Source: Silene latifolia (Eukaryota; Streptophyta; Magnoliopsida; Caryophyllales; Caryophyllaceae). From it: 64,000 nucleotides of DNA. The position numbers and the translations under genes were made by a program. The DNA is taken from NCBI RefSeq assembly GCF_048544455.1, contig NC_133538.1, positions 435,424,311 through 435,488,310 on the forward strand, written 5' to 3'. The notes beneath the pieces were generated by a model that was not told the DNA's origin, did not search any database, and saw only the letters and a list, made by a program, of their open reading frames with translations. Shown in pieces: positions 1-11,453 of this stretch (positions are counted from its first letter, which is position 1; each line of letters begins with the position of its first letter).

Positions 1-181
1 TGGTAGAAGTTGGTGTTTGTTGGTTCCGGCTATGGTGATAGTAAAAAAGGGCTATCACTGATTCCTCTTTCTTATTTGTTACCAAACATGAAGTTAAATT
101 TGGGGTTATCTCATTCTTTTCCCTCTCTTTCTCTTTCTTGTTTCTATTCTCTTTCCCTTTCCCGAACCAAACGCCCCCTAA
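1..181. repeat. possible MITE end (PIF/Harbinger-like), truncated by window edge
   Basis: The right end, read on the minus strand, begins TAGGGGGCGTTTGGTTCGGG, a terminal sequence very common in plant Tourist/PIF-Harbinger-type MITEs. The start of the window has a loosely matching GTGTTTGTTGGTTCCGG in the opposite sense, as an inverted repeat would give, but the left end is cut off. A 66-residue ORF here is low-complexity Leu/Ser and is not taken as a gene. Confidence 0.3.
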
Positions 182-752
182 ATTCCTTTGGTTGTATATG
201 GTTAAGTTAATATATTGAAAAAAATAGAAATTACGGCATTTTATGTACACATTATTTTCAAATTTACAGTCTTTTCGGAAAAAGAAAATCTCGTAGTAAT
301 CCCAAGTTTACATATTTCCGTAATCAATACTATATATTAAATCCAGAAACCAAGGGACTTCAATGTGATTAAAGAAATTTATACAAATTAATTATACTAT
401 ATAGTTTTAAATTACTAGCACCGTGTGATGGACCCGATTAAGGGATCTCAATGCAAATATTATATAATTTAGGTTAAAATTAAATTATATAGAAACTTGG
501 TAATTTTCCTAAACATTTGTAAGAGACTAAAACATGGTCAATTTCCTTAAAATAAAATAAATAATTAAGATGGTCAATTTCTTTAAAATAAAATAATTAA
601 TTAAGATGATCAATTTTAAAGAGACTAAAAGAAAGAAGATGCTTGGTAATTTTCCTAAATATTTATAGAATACTAGAAGATGGTCAATTCTTTAGAATAA
701 AATAATTAATTCGTATAAATATGCACACTTATGGTACGGAGTATTAATTATT
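182..752. other. AT-rich DNA flanking element A, no gene seen
   Basis: This non-coding, AT-rich stretch contains short degenerate direct repeats: TTGGTAATTTTCCTAAA near 497 and 645, and variants of TGGTCAATTTCTTTAAAATA near 536, 571 and 676. It is the only sequence in the window outside all the retrotransposons, so it is probably the oldest flanking DNA. I see no gene in it. Confidence 0.5.
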
Positions 753-757
753 ATCAC

Positions 758-1408
758 TGTTTTGGTAATTTTTACCGGGTTTAGGTTTATGCGAGGTCAA
801 TGCGGTCTTACTCGTTGTGTGTTTGTCGAATATTTGTGTTAATGCTAAATAAAGAAATAAAGAACGTAGATAAAAGTTGACACGTAAGATTTGGTGACGC
901 GGAAAATCCAATGTGGGAACAACCGCGGGAGGGACGGTACTCTTCCAAGTATTGCACTAGCTTGTTAATGAGAGAATGAGTACAATGGAGACGGAATGTA
1001 ATTCTAGCTAGCACTATGTATTTTGCGTGTATGCTCGAGGTCTCGAATGCCTTTTCTTAATTGCTCCTTTGGCTATTTATAAGGTAAGAACCCTAGATGA
1101 GTCCTATCCGGATTATGGAAAGGAATATTAGCTCTATCACAACTTCTTCCATAATCGGATCTTCTTTCTCCGTTCTCCCTGATCTCCCTGAGTTCTCCCT
1201 AATATCTCCCTGGCGACTTTCCAAATCCACGAACCTTCCTTGCCAGTAGGCCTCTCTATTCTTACGCGCTCCTTGGCCCAAACCCCAGGCAGATTCTACT
1301 TTGTACTTGGGCTCCTCTTGCTTATTCTTCCTTCACGGCCCAACTCTTTAATAAGGATAAAGTGGGCTTTTCCTTTATTAGGCTAAAGCGCAGTTTTTAG
1401 CCCAAACA
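758..1408 (-). repeat. 3' LTR of element A
   Basis: The 651-bp LTR begins TGTTTTGGTAAT and ends CCCAAACA. It matches the ends and several internal blocks of the B LTRs, for example GGTGACGCGGAAAATCCAA and ACAACCGCGG. The polypurine tract of the minus-strand element lies just inside, read on plus as GTTTGCCCCTAATTCC (1409-1424). A TATAAATA box on the minus strand is at about 1072-1080. It is clearly more diverged from the B LTRs than those are from each other, so A and B are different subfamilies. Confidence 0.85.
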
Positions 1409-1756
1409 GTTTGCCCCTAATTCCTTGTGAGATACGTCTTGAGGTGTCGAATAAGGAATTACGAATAGATTCTTTTTGAAAATATCGCGCCGTTTTCTCC
1501 ACAACTTCCCAAACACTCATCATTGACCTTCCTCATTTCTCGCGCTCTCCCTCTCTCTCTCCCTTTATAATCTCAACTCCCATCCCCTACTTCATTAATT
1601 TCAAAAATTAAAACCCCCTCATCTCCCCAAAACTCTTCTCCTCCCTTCTATCCCTTCGCCGAACTCCGTTTCTCCCGCCGCCAACTTCGCCGCCCTTTTC
1701 CAGATATTTTCTCTTGCACATTTTCTTTAACCCTTTCCTTTCTCTCTCTTCCAATC

Positions 1757-3131
1757 ATGGGTAAAACCCGTCCTGCCACTTTGACCTCTGCCCCGACCGA
1801 TCAAAACCCAGATCCCGTTTTTCCTTCTCGCAAACTCATCGTCCACCCTCAAGACTGCGACTCTTCCCTTACCACCGGTGACATTCCTTCAATAAAGGAA
1901 TTGCTGGGCCTCGGCCATGGGGTTGAAATAGCGATCCCTGAACCAGGCCAAAAGGCTGACGCTGCTCGGCCGGGATGGGTTTGTTTCTACCTCTATCCAT
2001 TTAGATACGGTCTTCGCTTCCCTTTCCCAAAACTTATGCAAGACTTCCTCCGCACCAACAATTTTGCCATGGCGCAAATTTTCGCGAACATCTGGAGGGT
2101 CCTTCTCTACTCTCTGACCGCTAGTCAGAATACCGGCGGTTCAATTTCCCTGGGCAAGCTAGCCCATATGTACCAGATCCGGTCCCTGGGAAGTGGCCAA
2201 TTTTCTTTCCGGGGCTCTGGTGAGACTCCTTTTAGGCACGTGTCGAAGTACAGGGATGAGAAGTGGTTTGAAGACTTCTTTTATGTGAGGAAGCCTTCCA
2301 TCCAGCCGCCTGTTGACTACATCTTCGAGGACTGGATTATTACCTCGAGTAACTGCCTCTCCTGACGCCTGATTGTCTTCCCTTAATGCTTACCAGCTTA
2401 CTTCTTCCTTTCGTGCAGGTCCCTATTATCTGACTCGTCTGGGTGATCCAGCGGCTGCTCGCAACAAGCTATTCTGCATCTCTCAATCTGAGAGAAAGTT
2501 TCCTGATCTGCTACCCGGCTTCTCACCTTCTTCCTCCTCCAACCCACAGCAGTCAACTCACAGCATGTCTTCTGGTAAACCACTTTGTGTTGTTATTCAT
2601 GCTATCTTTGCTCGTAATCTTTGCTGCCTATCTGGTGCTTCCGGCGTCTGAATTTTTGGTTGCCTGTAGGTTCAAAAGTTGACCCTTTGGAGGCCATCCT
2701 CCAGAGTGCTAAAAGAAAGAGATCTGCTGCGAGTCCTGACGTAGCTTTGCCTCTAAGAGGAGTGCCCCTACTACTTCCTTCCAGTCTCCCTCTACCCCCT
2801 CCAGCGCTGCTCGTCCTGAGCCTTTAGAAGTCAGGCCATTGTCCCGTCATCCTCCTACTCCTCCTGCTAGCCCTGCTGCTGCCAGTGGTGGCATCATTGC
2901 TCACTTCCCTGATGGTTTTGGGGATATTGACAAGGTGCCCTATTGGCCTGAAATCGACTAGATTCTCTTTCCCTCCTTGGTGGAGGCTTTCTCAGGATTC
3001 TCCCCAGAGGAGATGGCTGAAAATGACGTGCATAACGCCTTCATGGTGAGTACCCCTCCTCTGTTGCTTGCTTCGATTTTTTTTCCTTTTTAATGACAAG
3101 TTTGCTGACTCTTTCTTTTTCTGCTTGCAGG
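1757..3131 (+). pseudogene. antisense additional ORF of element A, exons 1-3
   Basis: This is an extra ORF antisense to gag-pol, next to the 3' LTR, as known for Tat-lineage elements (Retand/Ogre relatives). Its molecular role is unknown. Exon 1 (1757-2348) encodes a conserved block: an acidic/Ser-Pro N-terminus, then GLGHGVEIAIPEPGQKAD, a GW-x-C-x-Y-x-YP-F-x-GL-FPFP segment and a C-terminal W-x-EDFFYV motif. Homologous residues occur in the same order in the B copy (20693-22603). Introns are inferred at 2349-2418, 2575-2669 and 3046-3130, each with GT...AG ends and in the same places as in B. Exon 3 has a frameshift near 2750 and an in-frame TAG near 2959. The last intron ends exactly where CP1 inserted; the ORF resumes at 41038. 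The start was chosen because MGKTR here matches MAKTR in B after a similar TC-rich leader. Confidence 0.75.
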
Positions 3132-4531
3132 TGAAGAGTCTATAAAAAGATATACTCAAGAGGGGGGGGGGGGGGGTGAATTGAGTATGTAGAACACTTA
3201 CCCACTTTTTCGATTTATTGATAATTGATTAATTACTCGAAGTTTATTAATTAAACTTGACTAATTAATTTATCGTATGTGTGAAAATGAAACAATAAAT
3301 GCGTAAATAAATGAGACACACGAATTTTGAAGTGGTTCAGTTTCACAAGTCGAAACCTACGTCCACTATTCTCGATTAATAACTTTAGTACCTTTCTACG
3401 GATTACAAAATTATCAATCTAACTCGTACAACTAACTATAGTTGTAACTCAATTTGAGTATCGTTAAATACTCGATTTCTATCTTACGTGAATAAGAAAG
3501 TACTACTAGATTATACTAGGGTTCACGTTAATGAACGAGTATGAATACAATGAGTACTATTATCTTATTAATGAGATGAACGAGAATGATTAACTTAAAG
3601 AGAGGCACACAGTTTTAGCTTCGGACACAATTAGGGCTTCGAAAATAATTTGAAAATATGAAGAGATTGAATTCAAAATATGCTTAAATATTTTTGCAAA
3701 AGTTTTTCTCAAAATAAGTGTCTTCATTTTTCTAATGAAATACTTTGGTATTTATAGGAGTAGAAAAACCTAAAACTAGGTCAAAGATTCGAAACCTAGC
3801 CGCCCCTCTTAGGTCCGAAAAATCTTGAAGTGGGCTAGGTCAAATCTTTTTATCTTTATCTATGAAATACCTCTTATATAAAAACCCTAATTACTACTAG
3901 GATAATTTCGACTAGAAGGTGATATGGCCATAATCCATTTCACTCTAATTGTAACCCTAACAATAATTAGTTTTAATTTATAAAACTAAGATAATATGAT
4001 TAGAAACCCTAGATCACATAACAACCTATAAGTTGTATGATAAATCAGTAGGATTAATATAATCTATATTACCAATTTCATCTAGAAAAGATATAGTATA
4101 AATGTCACTTTAATTTTCGAAATAATAAGTGAATCCAAAGCTTAGATTGTGCTCTCTTATAAGTCGTTCATGGTTATAGGTCAAATGGCTATAATCAAGA
4201 ACTTTGATAGGTAAGGTTAGAGATGAAATAGCTATAACCATACTCTCTCAAAAACCATTTTGTTCATACCATTTATAGAATGAAATAATCCTATATCCCT
4301 AATCTTCATGAGATCTTCAAATATAGGTTCCTTTCTTCATTTTGATCTAGAAACTCTTCATCTTAAGCTCCCATCAAATAATATATTGTTTTGCTTGATT
4401 TAGTCTTCTATGGCTATAGGCAAAACAACCATAACCAAACTTAATTACCAAGCTCCAAATTCATCATGAGAATTCCATCATATGCTATAACCATAATTAG
4501 TCTTCATGGTAATTGTCAACTAAGATATGCA

Positions 4532-5529
4532 CAGTGGCGGATCTATCGGGGGCGATGGGGGTGAACCCTCACCCCCATTAATTTATTAAAAAAAAATTAA
4601 AGTAGTTTAGGTGAAAAAATTGCAAACCTACAAATAAATATTTTAAGCGCCTTCAACAACCATAATACTTTATGTGGTTCAGTGGTAAGAAACATGTTCT
4701 ATGTAACTGATGGTCTCGTGTTCGATTCTTACTTCAGATACATTTTGGTTAAATTTTTTTATTTAAAAATGTCAGCAAAATGTAGTTAGGAAGAATTGAA
4801 CCTGGACATTGTTGCTAATTGAATGAATAACCAGCCACTATGCCACTTATTTAATGTTACATAGATGAAAATGAATTTGTACTTGTATTGGAATTCCTTA
4901 AGAAATGAGAAATAAGTTTTTATATAAGATTTCTCCACAATTACGGAGTATATATACTAACACAAATTTTAGAATATATACGACGAGACGATCCTTTTTT
5001 TATTAAATTTGACTAATTTATTAGTATCGATGAAAGAGTAATTTTTATACAAATAAATCGTCTTACGACGTGAGAGCGTCCCAAATTATAATTATTTATG
5101 TACTAAAGCCTCTCGGGTTGAAGGTCTGAAAAGTCGGAATTTTTTTTTTGAGGAAAGAAAAGTCGGAATTTTTAATCTCTTTATATTATGTCGAGTGATT
5201 GTGTACTTGTTTGTGTGTATTCTTTAGTAGTACTCATTCTGTTTTGGTGAATAGTTTACACTTACTTTATTTTGTAACATGAAATTAAAGTAAAGGTAAA
5301 TTATTAACTTAGACAGAGGGAGTAAGTCAGTATAATGGTCATATCAACGTTGAAAGTAACAGTGTACTACATAGTTTTCAATGTGAGAGAACTTGCCATA
5401 TTTTATTGCCCCTACGCTCTTAGAGTAAATTGTATTGAGAGTTTTTCGAGTAATGACATTTTGATGTTGCTGTTTATGGTGTAAATATTATTAAACACCC
5501 CCATTCTAGAAATCCTAGATTCGCCACTG
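4532..5529. mobile_element. non-autonomous hAT-superfamily element
   Basis: This 998-bp insertion is absent from the other CP1 LTR (compare around 40934). It is flanked by the 8-bp duplication gatatgca (4524-4531 and 5530-5537). The terminal inverted repeats are CAGTGGCGGATCTA at the left and, on the minus strand, CAGTGGCGAATCTA at the right (13/14 match). An 8-bp duplication and CAGTGGCGG ends are diagnostic of hAT. There is no transposase ORF. It inserted after CP1 because only one LTR carries it. Confidence 0.92.
4674..4846. other. two tRNA-like (A box/B box) segments in inverted orientation inside the hAT element
   Basis: On plus, GTGGTTCAGTGGTAAGAA (4674-4691) resembles a pol III A box and GTTCGATTC (4720-4728) a B box, about 45 bp apart. 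On minus, TGGCATAGTGGCTGGTTA (4846-4829) and GGTTCAATTCTT (4802-4791) form a second A/B pair. Neither makes a convincing full cloverleaf by eye, so these are tRNA-derived or SINE-like fragments at best. Confidence 0.35.
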
Positions 5530-5629
5530 GATATGCACCATTTAACAAACAATTACAAGCACAAGTGTATAACATATTACAAATCATAATACTTGTCATT
5601 ATCAAAACTTATATAAATATGGTCCAACA

Positions 5630-6098
5630 AATTCACCCGTTTTGATGATGGCAAGTCTCCTATGATTTGTGACTAAGGTCAAGTTCCCCCTCAACATGCT
5701 ACTACCAAAGTTATAGTAAGTTGATCACAAGAACAAGTTATTTGTATTCAAAGTTATGGCATGGAACCCCTTAAGAGATTAAAGATCTTGACGAGCAAGC
5801 TTAGGCAATAATTCAAGTCATACGATTTCTTCCTCCTCTTGACATCATCGAAAAGACAAGAACAAGACATAAAAAAACTAGAATAATATAAGTTGAGGAA
5901 ACAAATAGTTATGCAAACACGAATTAATAAAACGAGAAAAGTTAATCTAGGCACAAAACATAAAATTATCCAAAATAAACCATATGGGTCGAATAAGAAT
6001 AGCCGCATGGGCCGAATAAACAAAAGCCAAAATGGGCCGAATGGTGTTATGAAAACTAAAGTACTAAGCCTAGAAAAACAAAAGAAAGGGAGATGGGC
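5630..6098 (-). other. CP1 region between env-like ORF and 3' LTR
   Basis: This is non-coding apart from the polypurine-like tract near 5690. An 89-residue minus-strand ORF (5754-6023) is hydrophobic and Phe/Leu-rich but matches nothing I recognise and is probably chance, so I do not call it a gene. Confidence 0.5.
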
Positions 6099-7669
6099 TT
6101 ATGGGTGATGGACTTGGGTAGGATCAACATAACCGGGTCGAGTCCGATACTCGAGAGAATCAAGACGATCAAGACATGAGCGCACATTATTTGCTTGAGC
6201 CACCAAACAAATATCGAAATTAGTAATCTTCAATGTCAAGGCCCGAGTAACTTCATAAATTTGGCCCATTTCTTCTCTCATTTCACGACCAACTTGCAAC
6301 AAAGCTCCGCCTTGAGTTGCGAAATCCGCAACCGTGTTTGACTGTTGATCCAAAGCTTTTAGAGTCACGGCCAATTTTGCCTCAACGGCCTTAAGTCGAG
6401 CTATCAAATCTTCATGACTAACACTCGAGCTAGACGACCTCACACCCTTTCCCGTCGCCATTCCCGAGACCAAGCTCTCAACCAACTTGGATTGAGCCTC
6501 CAGTTCAGTAACCGACACCATAAAAGCATCGAGCTTTTTCTCCATGGCCTCCAAACCCTCCAATTTATCATCCGAGTTACCCTTGGTTTGAAATACCAAT
6601 TCCGGACCACAAGCTGAAATTTTCATCAATTTGAAATGAGTATCACTCATCTCATCCTTAGCACTCACACCATAACTAGTAGGACTAACCACCTCCTTAT
6701 GCTCCAAAAGCCGAGACACTCACATACCGTAAGGCAAGTCTATAGTGGTATAAACCTTGTCCTCGGTTACTAGCATCGCGGTTTGGATGATTCGCTGAAA
6801 GACTAACAAAGGAAGACTAACCTTCTTTCCCTCCATCCAATTATAAACCACAACCATCTCATAAGTCGATAATTTGTCCTGACCACCACGGCGAGGCACG
6901 ACGGTATTCCATAAAAAATTAAGGAAGAATTTCAATTTTGGCGATAAATTACCCGCCAACAAACGGCTACCACCCTTAGCATCAATCTCAAAATAATTCT
7001 TAACAACCTCCTTCTCACCCTCGGTCAAGGTACCCCATTATGCACTCGGATTAATTTCGGCCCCATCATCAGGAACCGAAAACAGAGCAAAAAAATCATT
7101 AATGGAGACCTTGACTTCGGTCCCACTCACAACCGCACACAAACATCCATCCTTAATTGACACAGTAGCATAAAATTGAATGACTTCAATAGGGTAAACA
7201 GGACCTGAAAACTCACTGATTATAACCCACCCTTGAAAATTCAAGAAAGTATCAAAGAACTTTAAAGCTTCATACTTACCATACCACTTTTTGGGATATG
7301 AACGCCCGACATGAATGTCGTAACCAGACACATGATGAACCAGTTCCCATTCCTCCTTGGTAAGACGAAGACGATCAAGTCCCATAACAGTAGCTTTCGG
7401 CATGAAGTGCCGAAATAGAGTCCTCTTAGCACCGTCACGAGCGATTATTTCTTGAATTTCTTCCACATCATCCTCCTCAACATGTGCCTTATTTTTACCC
7501 TTACTTAATCGTCTTTTCTTGCTCTCGACTTCCGGCGGACTTCGTTTATGGCTGGGATTATTTGGTTTCGGGTTGGCAGAGGGAGACGGGTGAGGAGATG
7601 GTACATTGGAAGTATTGCATGTGGGTTTGGAAGAGTGTGTTTTGTTGTTTTATCAAGTTGTGGGTCTCA
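6099..7669 (-). pseudogene. env-like ORF of the SIRE-type element CP1, broken
   Basis: SIRE-lineage copia elements carry an extra ORF after pol called env-like; its function in plants is not established. Three consecutive minus-strand ORFs follow each other here: 7466-7038 (conserved-looking globular part, 142 aa), 7028-6720 (102 aa) and 6719-6099 (206 aa, with long Glu/Lys/Leu heptad-like stretches suggesting coiled coil). They are separated only by in-frame stops. A Pro/Ser/Lys-rich N-terminal part upstream, with an ATG near 7669, is cut by stops soon after its start. No signal peptide or clear membrane anchor is visible. Position between RNase H and the 3' LTR, size and coiled coil fit the lineage. 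The identification is by architecture, not by a precise motif. Confidence 0.65.
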
Positions 7670-8201
7670 TGATTGGTGATGGTGGTGACCGAAAAGGAGG
7701 AAGGTGAAGGTTGAGTGTTTTGGTAATTGAAAAAAGTGATGGGGATGGTGATGTGAGATGAGGGAGATGAGTTTTTATAAGGTATGATTAATAAGAGGAG
7801 TTTGGTAGGTTAGGATGACTTAAGTTGCCGTGTACAATTGATATTTTTTTTATAGGAAATATGGTAAAAGGAATCTAGGTTTAGGTAAAAATATGATAAG
7901 GTAAATCTTTTTATGAAGATATGATAAGGAAATATTGTGAGATATACTAGGTCACAAGGAAAAATATTTGGCTAAAGAAATATGTTAGGATTTTTCGGCC
8001 AAAATTGAGCAAGGAAATATTGTGACGATATTTTATGGTTTGCATATGGATAAAAATATATTATACACAAAGATAGAAAATTCAAGTAATATAATAAGAT
8101 ATTTAACATAAATATTCTTGCAACAAAATATACGGACACAGTCATACAATCTTGTCTATTTCTAGTCAGTCATTTGAGATAATAAAATAGGTATGACGAA
8201 T
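7670..8201. other. CP1 spacer between RNase H and env-like ORF
   Basis: The sequence is AT-rich and non-coding, with several near-repeats of ATATGATAAGG(A/T)AA around 7890-7930. I see no gene or other feature. Confidence 0.5.
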
Positions 8202-8660
8202 TTAACTGCCACCGATTAAACCAATTTTCAATCGTAAAATCTCAAAACGTTTTCTAGCTAAAGCCTTTCTCAAAATATCCGCCCATCGATTTTCTGTACT
8301 ACAAAATTCTAGTTTTATGTTACCTTTATCAACATGGTCGCGTAGAAAATGGTGTCTAATATCAATATGTTTGGTACGAGAGTGCTGTGCGGGGTTTTTA
8401 GATATAATAATAGCACTCGTATTATCACATAAAATAGGAATACATCCTACATCTATACCATAATCACATAATTGTTGCTTAAGCCATAGTAATTGAGAAC
8501 GTACCAGTCTGGCAGCAATATATTCAGCCTCATCAGTAGACAAGGCAACTGAATTTTGTTTCTTTGAACCCCATGTTATAATGCAAGGTCCAACAAATGT
8601 AGCGAATCCTGACGTACTTTTCCTATCTAAAGAACATCCTGCGACCAAGTCAATATCCAA
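8202..8660 (-). pseudogene. CP1 RNase H domain (copia)
   Basis: This is the RNase H part of a Ty1/copia polyprotein, which removes the RNA strand during reverse transcription. Visible family landmarks are D-RKSTSGF near the start, the STDEAEYIA block with catalytic Glu, LLWLKQQL, and LCDNTSAI with catalytic Asp, then the conserved RTKHIDIRHHFLRD. The order fits copia RNase H from about residue 10 to the end. It is in a different frame from the RT fragment at 8650-9469, with an 11-bp overlap, so a frameshift separates them. It ends in a normal-looking stop, so the C-terminus of pol is probably intact. Confidence 0.9.
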
Positions 8661-9469
8661 TTAAATTGAAATTGTAGTCGAGTGGATACCATAAATACAG
8701 ATTTTGTGTACCAATTAAATATCTTAAAATTCTTTTAACTGCAACCCTATGTGATTCTTTGGGACATGACTGAAATCGTGCACACACACAGACACTAAAC
8801 ATTATATCTGGACGACTTGCAGTTAAATAGAGAAGTGAGCCAATCATACCTCGGTAAGTGGTTTCATCCACACACTTGCCATCTTTATCCAAGGTTAGTT
8901 TCTTATCCGTAACCATTGGGGTATCCATGGGATTGGCATCTTGCATTCCAAATTTCTTGATTAATTCTTTGATGTATTTTTGTTGATGTATCATGATACC
9001 TTCATCTGTTTGTTGAATCTGAAGTCCTAAAAAGAACTTTAATTCACCCATCATGCTCATCTCAAATTCTGATGTCATTAAATATGAAAAATACTTACAA
9101 AGTTTGTTGTTAGTTGAACCAAAAATAATATCATCAACATAAATTTGAACAACTAATAAATCAGAACCTTTTGACTTTAGAAACAAGGTTTTATCAATTG
9201 ACCCTCTTTTAAAATTACTTTGAAGCAAAAAATTTTGATAGTCTATCGTACCAAGCCCTTAAGGCTTGTTTCAAACCATATAAAGCTTTGTCAAGCTTGT
9301 ATACATGATTTTGAAACTTATGATCTAGAAAGCCAGGAGGTTGCTCTACAAAAACCTCTTCATTCAAATAACCATTAAGGAATGCAGTCTTAACTTCCAT
9401 TTGAAATAACTTCATCTTCTTATGTGCTGCAAAGGCAATTAAGAGACGAATTGCTTCTAGCCTTGCCAC
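8650..9469 (-). pseudogene. CP1 reverse transcriptase (copia, SIRE-type)
   Basis: Two overlapping minus-strand frames (9469-9215 and 9228-8650) together hold the RT palm and thumb. Landmarks are [21 protein letters not shown] with the first catalytic Asp region (here Glu-Val-Lys replaces the usual Asp-Val-Lys), [14 protein letters not shown] and the catalytic YVDDIIFGST box, followed by the FLGLQIQQ and GSLLYLTASRPD blocks. These sequence blocks match the SIRE/Maximus lineage as I know it. One frameshift lies at about 9215-9228. The QMEV substitution and the frameshifts make activity unlikely. Confidence 0.9.
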
Positions 9470-10460
9470 TGGAGCAAATGTCTCATCATAGTCGATTCCT
9501 TCTTATGGTTGTAACCTTGTACCATCAATATGACTTTATTTCGAACTATGATCCCTGTATCATCCAATTTGTTTATGAAAACCCATCTGGTTCCAATAAT
9601 TGAACGATTTTTAGGTCTTGGCACTAAATGCCAAACTTTATTACGTTCAAATTGTTGAAGTTCTTCTTGCATTGCTACAACCCAGTCAGATTCTGCAAGA
9701 GCTTCTTTAATATTGGAAGGTTCAATGGTAGATAGGAAGGAGTAGAATGAACAAAAGTTGTTCAACTTTCTTCGAGTTTGAACTCCTTGGTCCAAACTTC
9801 CAAGTATACTTTCCATATGGTGTGATCCCTTGTATTTCCACTTTTTGGAATTTCCAGGTACATTATCATGTGAACTTAGTTCTCCTAATTCAAACGAGTT
9901 AGAAGTGGTTCCCCCTGAATCCAGCCCTTGGGTTATAGTAGATTTAGTTGCAACCATGGGATCTATATTTGTGGTTATAGCTTCATCAGTTATAACCGTC
10001 GATTCCAATTTTTCTTTTTGAGAAGAATCAATAGTATCATCAACTATTGTTTCAGTTCTCTTATTTTTCTCATTTAAAGGGTTCCCTAATTCATCATTTG
10101 TAGCTTCGATTTCTTTTTCTTCTTCTTCTTCTAACTCTGGAGGATCATCTCTAGAAAGATGGAAGTCAGGTTCATTCATATCTTCTTCCTCATCCTGTTC
10201 AGCCTTATCAAACATGTTATTTTCATCAAAAATGACATCTACACTTTCTTCTATGCATAGAGTTCTTTTGTTGAAAACTTTGTATGCCTTTCTATGATTA
10301 GAGTAACCAACAAATATCGCTTCATCGCTTCTAGGATAAAATTTAGTTAAACGATTTTTGCCATTATTATGAACATAACATTTGCTTCCAAAGCAACGAA
10401 GATGTGATATATTAGGCTTACGTCCTCTGAGTAATTCATAAGGAGTTTTCTTAATGATTG
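9457..10460 (-). pseudogene. CP1 integrase C-terminal region and RT N-terminus
   Basis: The ORF continues the copia integrase tail (KKTPYELLRGRKPN, LRCFGSKCYV, FVGYSNHRKAYKVFN), then an acidic linker rich in Glu, Asp and Asn (about residues 80-200), then the start of RT (WVVAMQEELQQFERNKVWHL, IGTRWVF-NK). It stops at 9457 through a frameshift just before the conserved FAPVARLEA block, which continues in the next frame. Its upstream end is cut by CP2 at 10460; the rest of integrase lies at 19317-19855. Confidence 0.88.
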
Positions 10461-11453
10461 TGTGGGTATACATCCGTATAATACCCTATAAATTTAGGAC
10501 TATAACGTAAATTTAAACATGTGATTATGGTCATAAAACATAAATACAATGGAAACGATAAGGAACAAGAAATAACCTCGGGTCCTTTGATGCACGGCGT
10601 AAAGAACAGAAATCAAACGAGATTCCCTCCTAATTGTTGCACCCAAGACTTGTCCGAGATATGCCCTTGTGCTAGAACGTGTTCTCCGATTGCCTTGCAA
10701 TATTGGGAGAACTTGTTGTGAGGTTTTCGAGATGTGAGATCTGAGTTTCAGAGAGAAAGTCTCTCCAAAACCCTAATTATTTTCACTAATGATGATTAGG
10801 TCAGAAGGGAGGAGAAGCTCTCCCTTTTGATCTCCTAATCTCGGCCAAACCGAGTCCATGGGGAGGAAATGTGCTTTTCCATTTCCTCTTCATTTTAACT
10901 CGTAGTCCGTGCCCAAAAGACTAAATGTATATGACGCGGTTTATTATAAACTGTTATCGGTTATCGGAAATTAAGGCATCGGCTAATAATACGGGTTAGT
11001 CAATTATTAATACGTGTCCGACAAAACAAAAGATTTGTATAATTATATTCAATATACATTTAATTAAATATAAAACGCTTATATTTAATTTTACGAATTA
11101 ATCAGTTAATTCGCCTTAGCCCATGATATTTAATCCGTATTAAATATAATATCTCAACATCATATTTTGACTAATTACTAGTCAAATAACTCGAACTAAC
11201 TGGTTAGTCAAATTTGGCATCTACATGACTGTATTTTCATACCGTCACATCTCTCGAACGTATCCTATAGGTGTGACTTTTAGGGACCAGTTGATCACCG
11301 CCATCTGTATGACAATAACGTCAAACTTATCTAGCAAGCCAACCGTTATTGATAAACGTGGATCAACTGATAATAATACCAAAGGTATGCCCTTTGATCC
11401 TTTTAGAGGTTTATAAGTCCTTGCACTAACTGTTAAGGACACCAACCCCAACA
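10461..11453 (-). repeat. 3' LTR of CP2
   Basis: It is 993 bp long, nearly identical to 18324-19316. The copies differ by a few substitutions and compensating small indels, for example near 10608, 10999, 11030 and 11101. Confidence 0.95.

Larger units (their letters stand above)
3132..5629 (-). repeat. 3' LTR of CP1, with a hAT insertion
   Basis: Without the hAT element and its 8-bp duplication this LTR is about 1.49 kb, matching the 1484-bp 5' LTR at 39550. A run of about 14 G occurs near 3163 and is shared, with a different length, by the other LTR. The likely polypurine tract for this lineage is just inside, read on plus as GTTCCCCCTCAAC (about 5683-5695). Confidence 0.92.

Noticed and set aside
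1093..1281. Small minus ORF in the A LTR
   Set aside because: Non-coding LTR sequence; no counterpart in the B LTR.
4674..4846. Functional tRNA genes
   Set aside because: Boxes match only loosely and no good acceptor or anticodon stem can be drawn.
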